NCBI GenBank assembly: GCA_023388715.1
Contig: JAEWFT010000027.1
Location: 1 to 50,268 of the forward strand
Direction: 5' to 3'
Origin: Pseudomonadota bacterium
GTDB lineage: Bacteria > Pseudomonadota > Gammaproteobacteria > Xanthomonadales > Xanthomonadaceae
Length of the DNA stretch: 50,268 nucleotides
Position 1 is the first letter of the stretch; each line of letters begins with the position of its first letter. Below the pieces are notes generated by a model that saw only the letters and a program-made list of their open reading frames with translations, was not told the DNA's origin and made no database searches. The translations under genes and the position numbers were made by a program. This document shows positions 24,654-32,789 of this stretch, piece after piece.

Positions 24654-24974
24654 TCAGTCCACCATGCCGCTGGCGAGGCTGTCGCGCGGATGGCTGGTCA
24701 GCTTTTCCTTGTGCTTGATCAACAGGCGGTCGAGCTTGTCGGTCAGCAGGTCGATCGCCGCGTACATGTCGGTGCCGAGCGCATCGGCATGCAGGGTGCG
24801 GCCGGACAGGCTGACGGTCGCCTCGGCCTTGTGCTTGGGCTTCTCCAGTCCGAGCTGGACGCGGATCTGGCAGGGATGCTCGAAATGCCGGGCCAGGCGC
24901 TCGAAGCGGGTGTCGACGTACTCGCGCAACGCCGGGGTGACTTCGAGCTGGTGGCCGTGGGTTTCGATCTGCAT
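24654..24974 (-). CDS. hpf: Short ribosome hibernation-promoting factor
   Basis: A 106-residue HPF/YfiA-fold protein: MQIETHGHQLEVTPALREYV at the N-terminus, then KAEATVSL and DMYAAIDLLTDKLDRLLIKHKEK. This is the short type, which promotes 100S ribosome dimers in stationary phase. A strong GAGGAGGAAG ribosome site precedes the ATG. It is placed directly after rpoN as in most gammaproteobacteria. Confidence 0.95.
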   Translation of the reverse strand: MQIETHGHQLEVTPALREYVDTRFERLARHFEHPCQIRVQLGLEKPKHKAEATVSLSGRTLHADALGTDMYAAIDLLTDKLDRLLIKHKEKLTSHPRDSLASGMVD

Positions 24975-25028
24975 CTGGACTTCCTCCTCGTTGTGCCAAC
25001 GGCCCGGTGCCGATGGCGGCTCGCATCG

Positions 25029-26432
25029 TCAGCCGATGCGCACGCGTTCGTGGGAGGCCGGGATCTGCAGCGCTTCACGGTATTTGGCCACCGTGCGCCG
25101 CGCCACCGGCACTCCATCCTGTTTCAACGTATCGGCCAGTCGCGCGTCGGACAAGGGCTTGCGCGGATCTTCGGCCGCCACCAGCCTGCGGATCATGTCC
25201 TGGATGGCGGTGCTGGACGCGCTGCCGCCGCCGTCGGTATCGATCCCGGAGGCGAAGAAGTCGCGCAGGGCGATGGTGCCGCGCGGCGTGCGCACGTACT
25301 TGCGGGCGGTCGCGCGCGACACCGTGGATTCGTGCAGCTCCAGTTCCTCCGCCACCCGACGCAGGGTCAGCGGGCGCAGCGCCTGCGGCCCGAACTCGAG
25401 GAATCCCGCCTGCTCGCGGACCAGGCAGCGCACCACCCGCAGCAGGGTGTCGGCGCGCGACTCCAGGCCCTTCAGCAGCCAGCGCGCCTCCTGCAGCCGC
25501 CCGCGCAGGTACTCGGCATCCTCGGCGCGCGCGTGGCGGATCATCTGCTCGTAGCCACGCTGGATGCCCACCCGCGGCTGCGCCGCCGTCGACAGCTCGA
25601 CCTGCCAGAGGCCGTTGCGGCGGGTGATGACGCAGTCCGGCACAACGTAGGTGCCAGCCGCCAGGCCGCCCAGCTGCGCACCCGGGCGCGGATCCAGGCT
25701 GCGCAGGAGCTGGACTGCCGTCTCCGCCTCGGCGCGGCTGCAGCGCAGCTGGCTGCAGACGCCGTCGATTCCGATCCTGGGCAGCCGCTCCAGCGCTTCA
25801 GCGGCCACCCGGAGCGCAATGGCACGGCCGGGGGTGTCCTCCGTGAGCGCCTGCAGCTGCAGGCGCAGGCTCTCGCCAAGGTCGCGGGCGCCCACGCCGA
25901 CCGGATCGAACTGCTGGATCCGGTGCAGGACCTGCAGCACATCCCCGGCCGACACCACGAGGTCCGGCCGCAGGCTCCCGGCAAGGACGTCGAGGTCCTC
26001 GCGCAGGTAGCCGTCATCGTCGATGGCATCGATCACGGCGATGCCGATACGCGCGTCCCGCGGGCTGAATTGACCCAGGTGCAGCTGCCACAACAGGTGG
26101 TCCTGCAGGCTCTCCTCGCTGTCCGCCTGCTCGGGGGCGTCGTGGTCGCCGTCGCCGCTACGGACCTGCCACGGCTCCGCATCGCGCTCCCAGGGGGCAT
26201 CCGCCGGGAGCGGCTCCGGCTCGGGCGCGTCGCGCGGGCGCTCCGGCTCCACCGAGAGGGAAGCTTCGCCCGGCGCGTCCTCGTTCCAGTCCAGCAAGGG
26301 ATTGCTGGCCACCGCCTCGGCGATCTCGGCCTCGAGTTCGGCGCCGGACAGCTGCAGCAGGCGGATCGCCTGACGCAGTTGCGGCGTCAGAATCAGGTGC
26401 TGCTGCTGCGCGGGGGACAGGCGCGGCTTCAT
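25029..26432 (-). CDS. rpoN: RNA polymerase sigma-54 factor
   Basis: A 467-residue sigma-54. The Gln/Leu-rich region I (about 1-45, LSPAQQQHLILTPQLRQAIRLLQLS across positions 5-29) contacts the activator. An acidic region II covers about 46-110, the core-binding domain follows, and the C-terminus carries the helix-turn-helix (LHESTVSRATARKYV) and the RpoN box ARRTVAKYREAL. It follows lptB after 49 bases. A TATGCT box six bases before the ATG hints at its own leaderless transcript inside the larger unit. Confidence 0.97.
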   Translation of the reverse strand: MKPRLSPAQQQHLILTPQLRQAIRLLQLSGAELEAEIAEAVASNPLLDWNEDAPGEASLSVEPERPRDAPEPEPLPADAPWERDAEPWQVRSGDGDHDAPEQADSEESLQDHLLWQLHLGQFSPRDARIGIAVIDAIDDDGYLREDLDVLAGSLRPDLVVSAGDVLQVLHRIQQFDPVGVGARDLGESLRLQLQALTEDTPGRAIALRVAAEALERLPRIGIDGVCSQLRCSRAEAETAVQLLRSLDPRPGAQLGGLAAGTYVVPDCVITRRNGLWQVELSTAAQPRVGIQRGYEQMIRHARAEDAEYLRGRLQEARWLLKGLESRADTLLRVVRCLVREQAGFLEFGPQALRPLTLRRVAEELELHESTVSRATARKYVRTPRGTIALRDFFASGIDTDGGGSASSTAIQDMIRRLVAAEDPRKPLSDARLADTLKQDGVPVARRTVAKYREALQIPASHERVRIG

Positions 26433-26438
26433 GCCTGC

Positions 26439-26444
26439 AGCATA
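26439..26444 (-). promoter_or_regulatory. Candidate internal -10 box directly before rpoN
   Basis: TATGCT on the minus strand is followed by six bases and the rpoN ATG, the same spacing as the other leaderless candidates. No Shine-Dalgarno sequence is visible. It would allow sigma-54 expression separate from the lpt genes. Confidence 0.3.
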
Positions 26445-26481
26445 GCCGGTCGCGCCGGGAAAAACGTTGCGACCGCTCCCC

Positions 26482-27201
26482 TCAGAGGCGGAATTCGTCG
26501 CCCAGGTAGACCCGGCGGACGTCGGGATCCTCGAGCAGCTGCGCCGGCGCGCCCTGCGCCAGCACGGTGCCGTCGGCGAGGATGTAGGCGCGGTCGCAGA
26601 TGTCGAGCGTCTCGCGCACGTTGTGGTCGGTGATCAGCACGCCGATGCCGCGCTGCTTGAGGTGGCGCACGATGCGCTGGATCTCGTTCACCGAGATCGG
26701 GTCGACGCCGGCGAACGGCTCGTCGAGCAGGATCATCCGCGGCTTGCCGGCCAGCGCGCGCGCGATTTCGACCCGCCGCCGCTCGCCGCCGGACAGGCTG
26801 GCGCCCGGCTGGTTGGCGACGTGGCCGATCTGCAGCTCGTCCAGCAGGGCGGACAGTTCCTTGTCGCGCTGCTCGTCGTCCAGGTCGTGGCGCAATTCCA
26901 GCACCAGGCGCAGGTTGTCGGCGACGCTGAGCTTGCGGAACACCGACGGCTCCTGCGGCAGGTAGCCGAGGCCGAGCTTGGCACGCACGTACATGGGCTC
27001 GCCGGTGATGTCGCGGCCGTCCAGCACGATGCGCCCGGCATCGGCGGGCACCAGGCCGACGATCATGTAGAAGCAGGTGGTCTTGCCGGCCCCGTTGGGC
27101 CCCAGCAGGCCGACCACCTCGCCCGCGTCGAGGGTCAGGCCGAAGTCATGTACCACCTCGCGCGACTTGTAGCGCTTGCGCAGGCCCTCAGCGACCAGCA
27201 T
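26482..27201 (-). CDS. lptB: LPS export ABC transporter ATP-binding protein
   Basis: A 239-residue ATPase of the LptB2FG complex that extracts LPS from the inner membrane. Walker A GPNGAGKTT, signature LSGGERRR, Walker B MILLDEP and the switch His in DHNVRET are intact. The ATG overlaps the lptA stop by one base (TGATG). Confidence 0.97.
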   Translation of the reverse strand: MLVAEGLRKRYKSREVVHDFGLTLDAGEVVGLLGPNGAGKTTCFYMIVGLVPADAGRIVLDGRDITGEPMYVRAKLGLGYLPQEPSVFRKLSVADNLRLVLELRHDLDDEQRDKELSALLDELQIGHVANQPGASLSGGERRRVEIARALAGKPRMILLDEPFAGVDPISVNEIQRIVRHLKQRGIGVLITDHNVRETLDICDRAYILADGTVLAQGAPAQLLEDPDVRRVYLGDEFRL

Positions 27202-27713
27202 CAGCCGGCGCCCTGCGACGGTGCCGACTTCGGCATGATCCGCATCTTCACCCGGCCGCTGCCTTCGCCGCCGCTCTGCACCTGGCCGGTACGCATGTTG
27301 TAGACAACACGCTGGCCGTTGAGGGTGCCGCGCGCCTGGTTGATGGTGACATCGCCGGTGAAGGTCACCACCTCGGTGCGCATGTCGTAGTCGACGTTGG
27401 CGGCACGCGCGTTGATGGTGCCGCCGTCGTCCAGCTGCTGGCGCAGGGTCACGCCGCCGCTGAGCACGGCGCGCGACGGGTTGCCGCCGGCCTGGTGGAT
27501 CACCGCGCGCGCCGCGCCCACGCGCATGGTGCCCTGCGTGATCGAGACGTTGCCGGTCAGGGTGCAGCTGGCGTTGTCGCCAAGGCCGCAGTCGCTGCGA
27601 TCGGACTCGATGTCCATCGGCTGGTGGCGGTCGGAGCTCCTGGCGCCGGCGGCGCCGGATGCGGCGATGGCCAGTGCCAGCGTGAACACCTGCAACTTAG
27701 GGCTGGGGGACAT
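27201..27713 (-). CDS. lptA: LPS transport periplasmic protein LptA
   Basis: A 170-residue periplasmic bridge protein of the Lpt machine. It has a signal peptide (about 1-23), then the OstA/LptA beta-jellyroll with DIESDRSDC, CTLTGNVSITQGTMRVGA split over 50-70, and VVTFTGDVTINQARG. Two Cys residues (SDCGLG and SCTLT) could form a disulfide. The ATG lies 17 bases inside the end of lptC, so the two frames overlap. Confidence 0.95.
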   Translation of the reverse strand: MSPSPKLQVFTLALAIAASGAAGARSSDRHQPMDIESDRSDCGLGDNASCTLTGNVSITQGTMRVGAARAVIHQAGGNPSRAVLSGGVTLRQQLDDGGTINARAANVDYDMRTEVVTFTGDVTINQARGTLNGQRVVYNMRTGQVQSGGEGSGRVKMRIMPKSAPSQGAG

Positions 27714-28251
27714 AGTGGTGTTTCACCTGCGAAAGGAGGGAGACGCGCTGGCGTTCGAAGTCGGCCTGCAGGCCGACGCCGCGCATTGTATGGCCGGGCC
27801 GGGTGACCACCACGGCAACGCTGGAACTGGCTCGGTTCTGGCGCGGGAACAGGCTGAGCTGCTCGGTGGCGATGCGGGTCGGCGGCGGGGCATCGGCGGG
27901 ACTGGTGGCCACCACGTTGCCGCGCAGGTCCAGGCGCTCGCCGTTGGCGGGCACCAGGCCGCTGTCGGCGCGCACTTCCCAGTAAAGCCCGGCGCGGTCG
28001 GGCACCAGGAACAGCGGGGTCGCCATCGCCATGGTCTTGTCTGCAGGATCGCGTTCCAGCAGCGGGCCGCGCAGGGTGAAGGCCTCGGTGCCGTCCTTGT
28101 CCAGCGAGGTCAGCTCGAAGTCATGCAGCACGTAGTCCGAGCGCGCGGCCAGCACACCGTCGTCGGCCGGGCGCGACAGCTTCCATACCGACCAGCCGCT
28201 TGCCGCGGCCGCCAGCAGCAGCACCAGGGTCAGCGCTGCGCGCCAGCTCAC
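27697..28251 (-). CDS. lptC: LPS export protein LptC
   Basis: A 184-residue bitopic protein with one N-terminal membrane helix (about 5-22, RAALTLVLLLAAAASGWSVW) and a periplasmic LptC jellyroll that passes LPS from LptB2FG to LptA. The GTG at 28251 overlaps the kdsC stop (GTGA). The order kdsD-kdsC-lptC-lptA-lptB is the standard LPS locus. Confidence 0.94.
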   Translation of the reverse strand: MSWRAALTLVLLLAAAASGWSVWKLSRPADDGVLAARSDYVLHDFELTSLDKDGTEAFTLRGPLLERDPADKTMAMATPLFLVPDRAGLYWEVRADSGLVPANGERLDLRGNVVATSPADAPPPTRIATEQLSLFPRQNRASSSVAVVVTRPGHTMRGVGLQADFERQRVSLLSQVKHHYVPQP

Positions 28252-28793
28252 GGGTGCTCCCCATGGGCGAGGATCGCCCCGGTGCGGCCCTGTGCGTGCA
28301 GCAGCAGGTCGCAGGCATCGCGAGCCGCGCCCTCGCCGCCACGCCGCGGCGTGGTCCAGTGCGCCACGTCCAGCGCCCATGTGTGCGCGTTCGCCGGGGC
28401 GATGGCGAGTCCCGCGGCGCGCATCGCGGCCAGATCGGGCAGGTCGTCGCCCATGAACGCGACCTCGTCCATGCCCACGCCGAGCTGGACGGCGATCCGC
28501 TGCATGCAGGCCAACTTGCCGCGCTCGCCGACGTGGACATGCGGCAGGCCCAGCTCGCGGCCGCGGCGCTCGACTTCGCTGCTGTTGCGCGCGGTCACCA
28601 GCGCCACCTGGATGCCGGCCTCGCGCAGCAGCACCAACCCCATGCCGTCCTGCACATGGAAGGCCTTGGCATCCTGGCCATCGCCGCCGTAGACCAGGCG
28701 TCCATCGGTGAGGGTGCCGTCGACGTCGAAGCCGATCAGGCGGATCCGGCGGGCGCGCGCCACCACCTCGTCGGGACAGGCAAACGGGGCCAT
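28248..28793 (-). CDS. kdsC: 3-deoxy-D-manno-octulosonate 8-phosphate phosphatase
   Basis: A 181-residue HAD-family phosphatase with no large cap, producing Kdo for LPS inner core. HAD motif I is FDVDGTLTDG, motif II lies in LVTARNSS, motif III in ERGKLACM, and motif IV in FMGDDLPD. It overlaps kdsD by one base (TGATG) and lptC by four. Confidence 0.96.
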   Translation of the reverse strand: MAPFACPDEVVARARRIRLIGFDVDGTLTDGRLVYGGDGQDAKAFHVQDGMGLVLLREAGIQVALVTARNSSEVERRGRELGLPHVHVGERGKLACMQRIAVQLGVGMDEVAFMGDDLPDLAAMRAAGLAIAPANAHTWALDVAHWTTPRRGGEGAARDACDLLLHAQGRTGAILAHGEHP

Positions 28794-29785
28794 CAGACCA
28801 CCCTGGCCCGCAGCAGGTCGTGGATGTTCAGCGCACCAACCAGCCGCTGCGCGCCGTCGACCACCAGCAGGGCATTGATCTTGTGGGTTTCCATCAGCTG
28901 CGCGGCTTCCACTGCCAGGGCATCGGCGCCGATGGTGCGCGGCGAGCGCGTCATCACCGCGTCGATGCGGGTATTGCGCAGGTCGACATGGTCGTCGTCC
29001 AGGCTGCGGCGCAGGTCGCCGTCCGTGTACAGCCCGAGCAGCCGCCCGTCCGCGTCCGCGACCGCCGTCATCCCCAGCCGCTTGCGGGTGATCTCGACCA
29101 GCGCCTCGGTGATGCTGGCGTCCGGCCCCACCCGCGGCACCTCGTCGCCGGCGTGCATGACGTCGGTGATCCGCAGCAGCAGGCGGCGACCGAGTGCGCC
29201 CGCCGGGTGCGAGCGCGCGAAATCGTCGGCGGTGAAGCCGCGCGCCTCCAGCAGCGCGACGGCCAGCGCGTCGCCCATCGCCAGCGACGCAGTCGTGCTG
29301 GTGGTGGGCGCCAGCGACAGCGGGCAGGCCTCGGTGGGCACGCTGACGTCCAGGTGCAGGTCGGCCTCGCGCGCCAGGGTGGACCCGGCGCGGCCGGTCA
29401 TCGCGATCACCGGGTTGCCCTGGCGCTTGATTGCCGGCAGCAGCAGCAGGATCTCGTCGCTCTCGCCGGAATAGGACAACGCCAGCACGATGTCGGCGTC
29501 GGTGATCATCCCGATGTCGCCATGCGCGGCCTCGCCCGGATGCACGTAGAACGCAGGGGTGCCGGTCGAGGCCAGGGTCGCCGCGATCTTGCGGGCGATA
29601 TGCCCCGACTTGCCCATCCCGGAGCACACGACCCGCCCGCGACAGGCGAGGATGCGCTGGCAGGCGGCAGTGAACGCGCCATCCACACGCGCGGCCACCG
29701 CGGCCAGCCCGTCGCGCTCGCTCTCGAACACGCGGCGGGCGCTGGCGGCGAAGTCGAATTCCCGGGCCGGGACGGACTGGGGCAC
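28793..29785 (-). CDS. kdsD: Arabinose-5-phosphate isomerase (KdsD/KpsF)
   Basis: A 330-residue enzyme interconverting ribulose 5-phosphate and arabinose 5-phosphate, the first step towards Kdo. An SIS domain (about 40-175, with CSGMGKSGHIARK and LSYSGESDE) is followed by two CBS domains (about 210-325). The GTG start at 29785 has GGAAAG ten bases upstream. It is the first gene of the long minus-strand locus and is divergent from the BolA-murA pair. Confidence 0.96.
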   Translation of the reverse strand: MPQSVPAREFDFAASARRVFESERDGLAAVAARVDGAFTAACQRILACRGRVVCSGMGKSGHIARKIAATLASTGTPAFYVHPGEAAHGDIGMITDADIVLALSYSGESDEILLLLPAIKRQGNPVIAMTGRAGSTLAREADLHLDVSVPTEACPLSLAPTTSTTASLAMGDALAVALLEARGFTADDFARSHPAGALGRRLLLRITDVMHAGDEVPRVGPDASITEALVEITRKRLGMTAVADADGRLLGLYTDGDLRRSLDDDHVDLRNTRIDAVMTRSPRTIGADALAVEAAQLMETHKINALLVVDGAQRLVGALNIHDLLRARVV

Positions 29786-29797
29786 TGGGCTTTCCGA

Positions 29798-29818
29798 TAG
29801 ACTGGGCCGTTCAGTTTA
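29798..29818. promoter_or_regulatory. Divergent promoter region between kdsD and the BolA gene
   Basis: The 55-base gap holds two weak -10-like hexamers facing apart: TAGACT on the plus strand (29798-29803) and TAAACT on the minus strand (29813-29818). No clear -35 elements are seen. The gap must contain start signals for both units, but the assignment of individual boxes is tentative. Confidence 0.25.
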
Positions 29819-29840
29819 CGCGAGCGGTTTCCGACAGGTC

Positions 29841-30083
29841 ATGAACGCAGACAGCATCCGCCAGCTCATCGAAACCGGCCTGCCGGGCGCGCGCGCGCGC
29901 GTCCAGGGCGACGACGGGGTCCATTTCGAGGCCACCGTCGTGTGCGCCGCCTTTGCCGGCAAGTTGCCGCTGGCACGCCACCGGATGGTGTACGCCACCC
30001 TGGGCGAACGCATGGGCGGCGCCATCCATGCCCTGCAGCTGCGCACCCTGACCCCGGAAGAAGCGGGCGAGGCCGGCGCCTGA
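29841..30083 (+). CDS. BolA/IbaG-family protein
   Basis: An 80-residue BolA-fold protein with the signature VCAAFAGKLPLARHRMVYATLG (split here near 34-55) and a C-terminal HALQLRTLTPEE. Its position directly before murA matches E. coli ibaG, whose product works with glutaredoxins and in acid stress. The stop overlaps the murA start by one base. The longer open frame upstream has no BolA similarity, so 29841 is the start. Confidence 0.92.
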   Translation: MNADSIRQLIETGLPGARARVQGDDGVHFEATVVCAAFAGKLPLARHRMVYATLGERMGGAIHALQLRTLTPEEAGEAGA

Positions 30084-31354
30084 TGCAGAAGATCGTGATC
30101 GGCGGCGGCACCCGCCTGGACGGCGAGGTGCGCATCTCGGGCGCCAAGAACGCGGTGCTGCCGATCCTGTGCGCGACCCTGCTGGCCGATGCGCCGGTGC
30201 GGATCACCAACGTCCCGCGCCTGCACGATGTGCTGACCATCGCGCGGCTGCTGGCGGGGTTGGGGGCGGGCGTTGCCCACGAAGGCGACGCAATGAGCAT
30301 CGATCCGCGCAGCGTCAACAGTCACGTCGCGCCGTACGAGCTGGTCAAGACCATGCGCGCGTCGGTGCTGGTGCTGGGACCGCTGCTGGCGCGCCATTGC
30401 CACGCGGAGGTCTCGCTGCCGGGCGGCTGCGCGATTGGCTCGCGCCCGGTGGACCTCCACATCAAGGGCCTGCAGGCGCTGGGCGCGACCATCAGCGTCG
30501 ACCATGGCTTCATCAAGGCCAGCTGCAACGGCCGCCTCAAGGGCGCGCGCCACGTGTTCGAGCTGGTGAGCGTCGGCGCCACCGAGAACGTGCTGATGGC
30601 CGCCACCCTGGCGGAGGGCACCACGGTGCTCGAGAACGCGGCGATGGAGCCGGAGATCGTCGACCTGGCCGACTGCCTGATCGCGATGGGCGCCCGGATC
30701 AGCGGGCATGGGTCCCCGCGCATCGTGATCGAAGGCGTGGAGCGGCTGCACGCCTGCGAGCATGCGGTGGTGGCGGACCGCATCGAATGCGGCACCTTCC
30801 TGGTCGCGGCGGCGATGACCGGGGGCCGGGTGACCGCGACCCACGCCCGCGCCGACACCATGGACGCGGTGCTGGACAAGCTGCGCGAGGCGGGCGCCGG
30901 GATCACCATCGAGGCCAGCGCCGGGGCCGGCGACCGCATCACCGCCGACATGCGTGGCCAGCGCCCGCGCGCGGTCAACATCACCACCGCGCCGCACCCC
31001 GCGTTCCCCACCGACATGCAGGCGCAGTTCATGGCGATGGACTGCATCGCCGACGGCGTGGGCGTGATCAACGAGACGATCTTCGAAAACCGCTTCATGC
31101 ACGTCAACGAACTGCTGCGCCTGGGCGCGGACATCCGGGTCGACGGGCATGCCGCGGTGGTACGCGGGGTGGAGCGCCTGACCGGCGCGCCGGTGATGGC
31201 GACCGACCTGCGCGCGTCGGCCTCGCTGATCCTCGCCGGGTTGGTGGCCGAGGGCGAAACGGTGATCGACCGCATCTACCACCTGGACCGCGGCTACGAG
31301 GACATCGAGGCCAAGCTGTCGGCGCTGGGCGCGCGCATCCGCCGGGTGGGGTAA
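30083..31354 (+). CDS. murA: UDP-N-acetylglucosamine 1-carboxyvinyltransferase
   Basis: A 423-residue enzyme for the first committed step of peptidoglycan synthesis. The N-terminal GAKNAVLPIL, the active-site loop LPGGCAIGSRPVD with Cys116 (the residue attacked by fosfomycin), and the C-terminal RASASLILAGL and HLDRGYE are present. Since Cys rather than Asp occupies the loop, fosfomycin sensitivity of the enzyme itself is expected. It is followed by a strong terminator. Confidence 0.97.
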   Translation: MQKIVIGGGTRLDGEVRISGAKNAVLPILCATLLADAPVRITNVPRLHDVLTIARLLAGLGAGVAHEGDAMSIDPRSVNSHVAPYELVKTMRASVLVLGPLLARHCHAEVSLPGGCAIGSRPVDLHIKGLQALGATISVDHGFIKASCNGRLKGARHVFELVSVGATENVLMAATLAEGTTVLENAAMEPEIVDLADCLIAMGARISGHGSPRIVIEGVERLHACEHAVVADRIECGTFLVAAAMTGGRVTATHARADTMDAVLDKLREAGAGITIEASAGAGDRITADMRGQRPRAVNITTAPHPAFPTDMQAQFMAMDCIADGVGVINETIFENRFMHVNELLRLGADIRVDGHAAVVRGVERLTGAPVMATDLRASASLILAGLVAEGETVIDRIYHLDRGYEDIEAKLSALGARIRRVG

Positions 31355-31376
31355 GGGCGTTGCCCGCGCTGCAACG

Positions 31377-31404
31377 AAAAAGCCCCGCCGAAGCGGGGCT
31401 TTTT
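31377..31404. terminator. Bidirectional intrinsic terminator between murA and the DUF3108 gene
   Basis: A perfect inverted repeat, AAAAAGCCCCGC and GCGGGGCTTTTT, encloses a CGAA loop. The A-run before and T-run after make it work on both strands, ending the convergent murA and purM-purN-DUF3108 transcripts. Confidence 0.93.
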
Positions 31405-31419
31405 CGTGCCGGCGCGCCG

Positions 31420-32094
31420 TCAGCGCACCGCTTTCAGCACCAGGTCGAGCTCGTCGCTGCCGTCGCGGGTCTGCAGGATGCGCGCCGGCACCGGCAGTCC
31501 CTCCACGATCCACACGATCGTCTGCTTGTCGTCGCTGCTGCGGCTGACCTTGGTCGCGGTGCGCGACTTGCCACCGACGGTGATGGTTTCGGTGCCCAGC
31601 AGCTTGTAGTTCTGCGGGCGCGCCCTGCCGTTCTCGACCAGGCGGTAGTTCAGCGGCTTGCCGGCGCCGACGTCGCGCACGATCGCAAGGTTCAGCAGCA
31701 TCGCGTCCATGTCGCCCTCGCGCAGCTTCACCGGGCCGGCACGCTCCGGCTTGACGTCGCCGCTCCAGCTGGCTTCGCCCTTGGCCCAGTCGTAGGTCGC
31801 GTTCTTCTGCGACTTCTTCAGCAGCATCGAGGTCATGTCGCTGCCCGAGAGCGGGCGCCACGCGCCGCCACGGGCTTCGAACACGGTGGACTGGCGGACG
31901 CTGGCGACGGGGCTGGTGACGCTGAGCACGTAGTTCCAGCGGTCGCCTCCGGCGGACGCGAGGCTCATTTGCGCATTGGCCTTGATGCTGCCCTTGACGT
32001 TGGCCTGGTAGTCGGCCACGAACGGCTGCACCGCCAGCGCGGGCAGGCTGGCCAGGAGCAGGGCGGCAAGGGTGGTAGTGCGCAACAGCTTCAT
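31420..32094 (-). CDS. DUF3108 exported protein
   Basis: A 224-residue protein with a signal peptide (about 1-21, cleavage after ALA), then a beta-rich DUF3108 domain: FVADYQANVKG, YVLSVTSPVASVRQ, and a C-terminal TIVWIVEGLPVPARIL followed by a lipocalin-like last strand. The start at 32094 has GAGGA at good spacing. Family proteins are commonly adjacent to purN, as here, and have no assigned biochemical role; outer-membrane or periplasmic lipid binding is speculative. Confidence 0.88.
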   Translation of the reverse strand: MKLLRTTTLAALLLASLPALAVQPFVADYQANVKGSIKANAQMSLASAGGDRWNYVLSVTSPVASVRQSTVFEARGGAWRPLSGSDMTSMLLKKSQKNATYDWAKGEASWSGDVKPERAGPVKLREGDMDAMLLNLAIVRDVGAGKPLNYRLVENGRARPQNYKLLGTETITVGGKSRTATKVSRSSDDKQTIVWIVEGLPVPARILQTRDGSDELDLVLKAVR

Positions 32095-32133
32095 CAGGAA
32101 TCCTCGGGAGCGGCCATCTGGGGAAGGCCGCAT

Positions 32134-32778
32134 TCAGGTGGTGGGAAACTCTAGCCGCGGGGCTGTAAACAGGGGCTGACCATCCCGCCACACGCGTCCC
32201 TCCCGTTCACAGATGCGGCCGGCGGCGACCCAATCCAGTACCGAAAGCAGCAAGGGGTGTTCCACCTGTAGAACGCGAAACGCGAGGGTTTCCGGCGTGT
32301 CCTTGTCCAGCACCGGGACCGCGGCCTGTGCGATCACCGCGCCGGCGTCGAGCTCGGGCACCACGAAGTGCACGCTGGCGCCATGTTCGGACTCGCCCGC
32401 CTCCAGCGCGCGCCGGTGGGTGCGCAGTCCGCGGTACTTCGGCAGCAGCGACGGGTGGATGTTTAGAAGGCGCCCGCGGAAGCGCTCGACGAAGGGATCG
32501 CCGAGGATCCGCATGTAACCCGCGCAGACGATCCAGTCGGGACGGGTCGCCGCGACCGCGTCGGCCAATGCGGCGTCGAACGCCTCGCGGCTGGCGAAGC
32601 CTGTGGCGTCTCGCGCCCAGCGCAGGCCCGCCGGCACGCGCTGCAGCGCCGGCGCGTGCGGCCGGTCCGAGAACACCCCGACGAGCTGCGCATCCAGCGC
32701 GCCGTCGGCGATGGCATCCAGGATCGCCTGCAGGTTGGTGCCGCGGCCCGAGGCCAGCACCGCCAGTCGGATGGTCAT
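32134..32778 (-). CDS. purN: Phosphoribosylglycinamide formyltransferase
   Basis: A 214-residue folate-dependent enzyme of purine synthesis. Motifs are the substrate loop SGRGTNLQ, the catalytic Asn/His in NIHPSLLPKYRG, the second His in GASVHFV and the Asp of ELDAGAVIAQ. It follows purM after 11 bases, the usual purMN arrangement. Confidence 0.96.
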   Translation of the reverse strand: MTIRLAVLASGRGTNLQAILDAIADGALDAQLVGVFSDRPHAPALQRVPAGLRWARDATGFASREAFDAALADAVAATRPDWIVCAGYMRILGDPFVERFRGRLLNIHPSLLPKYRGLRTHRRALEAGESEHGASVHFVVPELDAGAVIAQAAVPVLDKDTPETLAFRVLQVEHPLLLSVLDWVAAGRICEREGRVWRDGQPLFTAPRLEFPTT

Positions 32779-32789
32779 GCGGCGCCGGC

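Noticed and set aside
24975..25028. TTGGCAC upstream of hpf as a possible sigma-54 -24 element
   Set aside because: No TTGC-type -12 element follows at the required spacing; the sequence runs straight into the ribosome site.
23643..26633. 996-codon open frame on the plus strand opposite hprK, hpf and rpoN
   Set aside because: The opposite strand encodes well-conserved proteins with intact motifs. The translation is His/Gln/Arg-rich low-complexity sequence typical of antisense frames.
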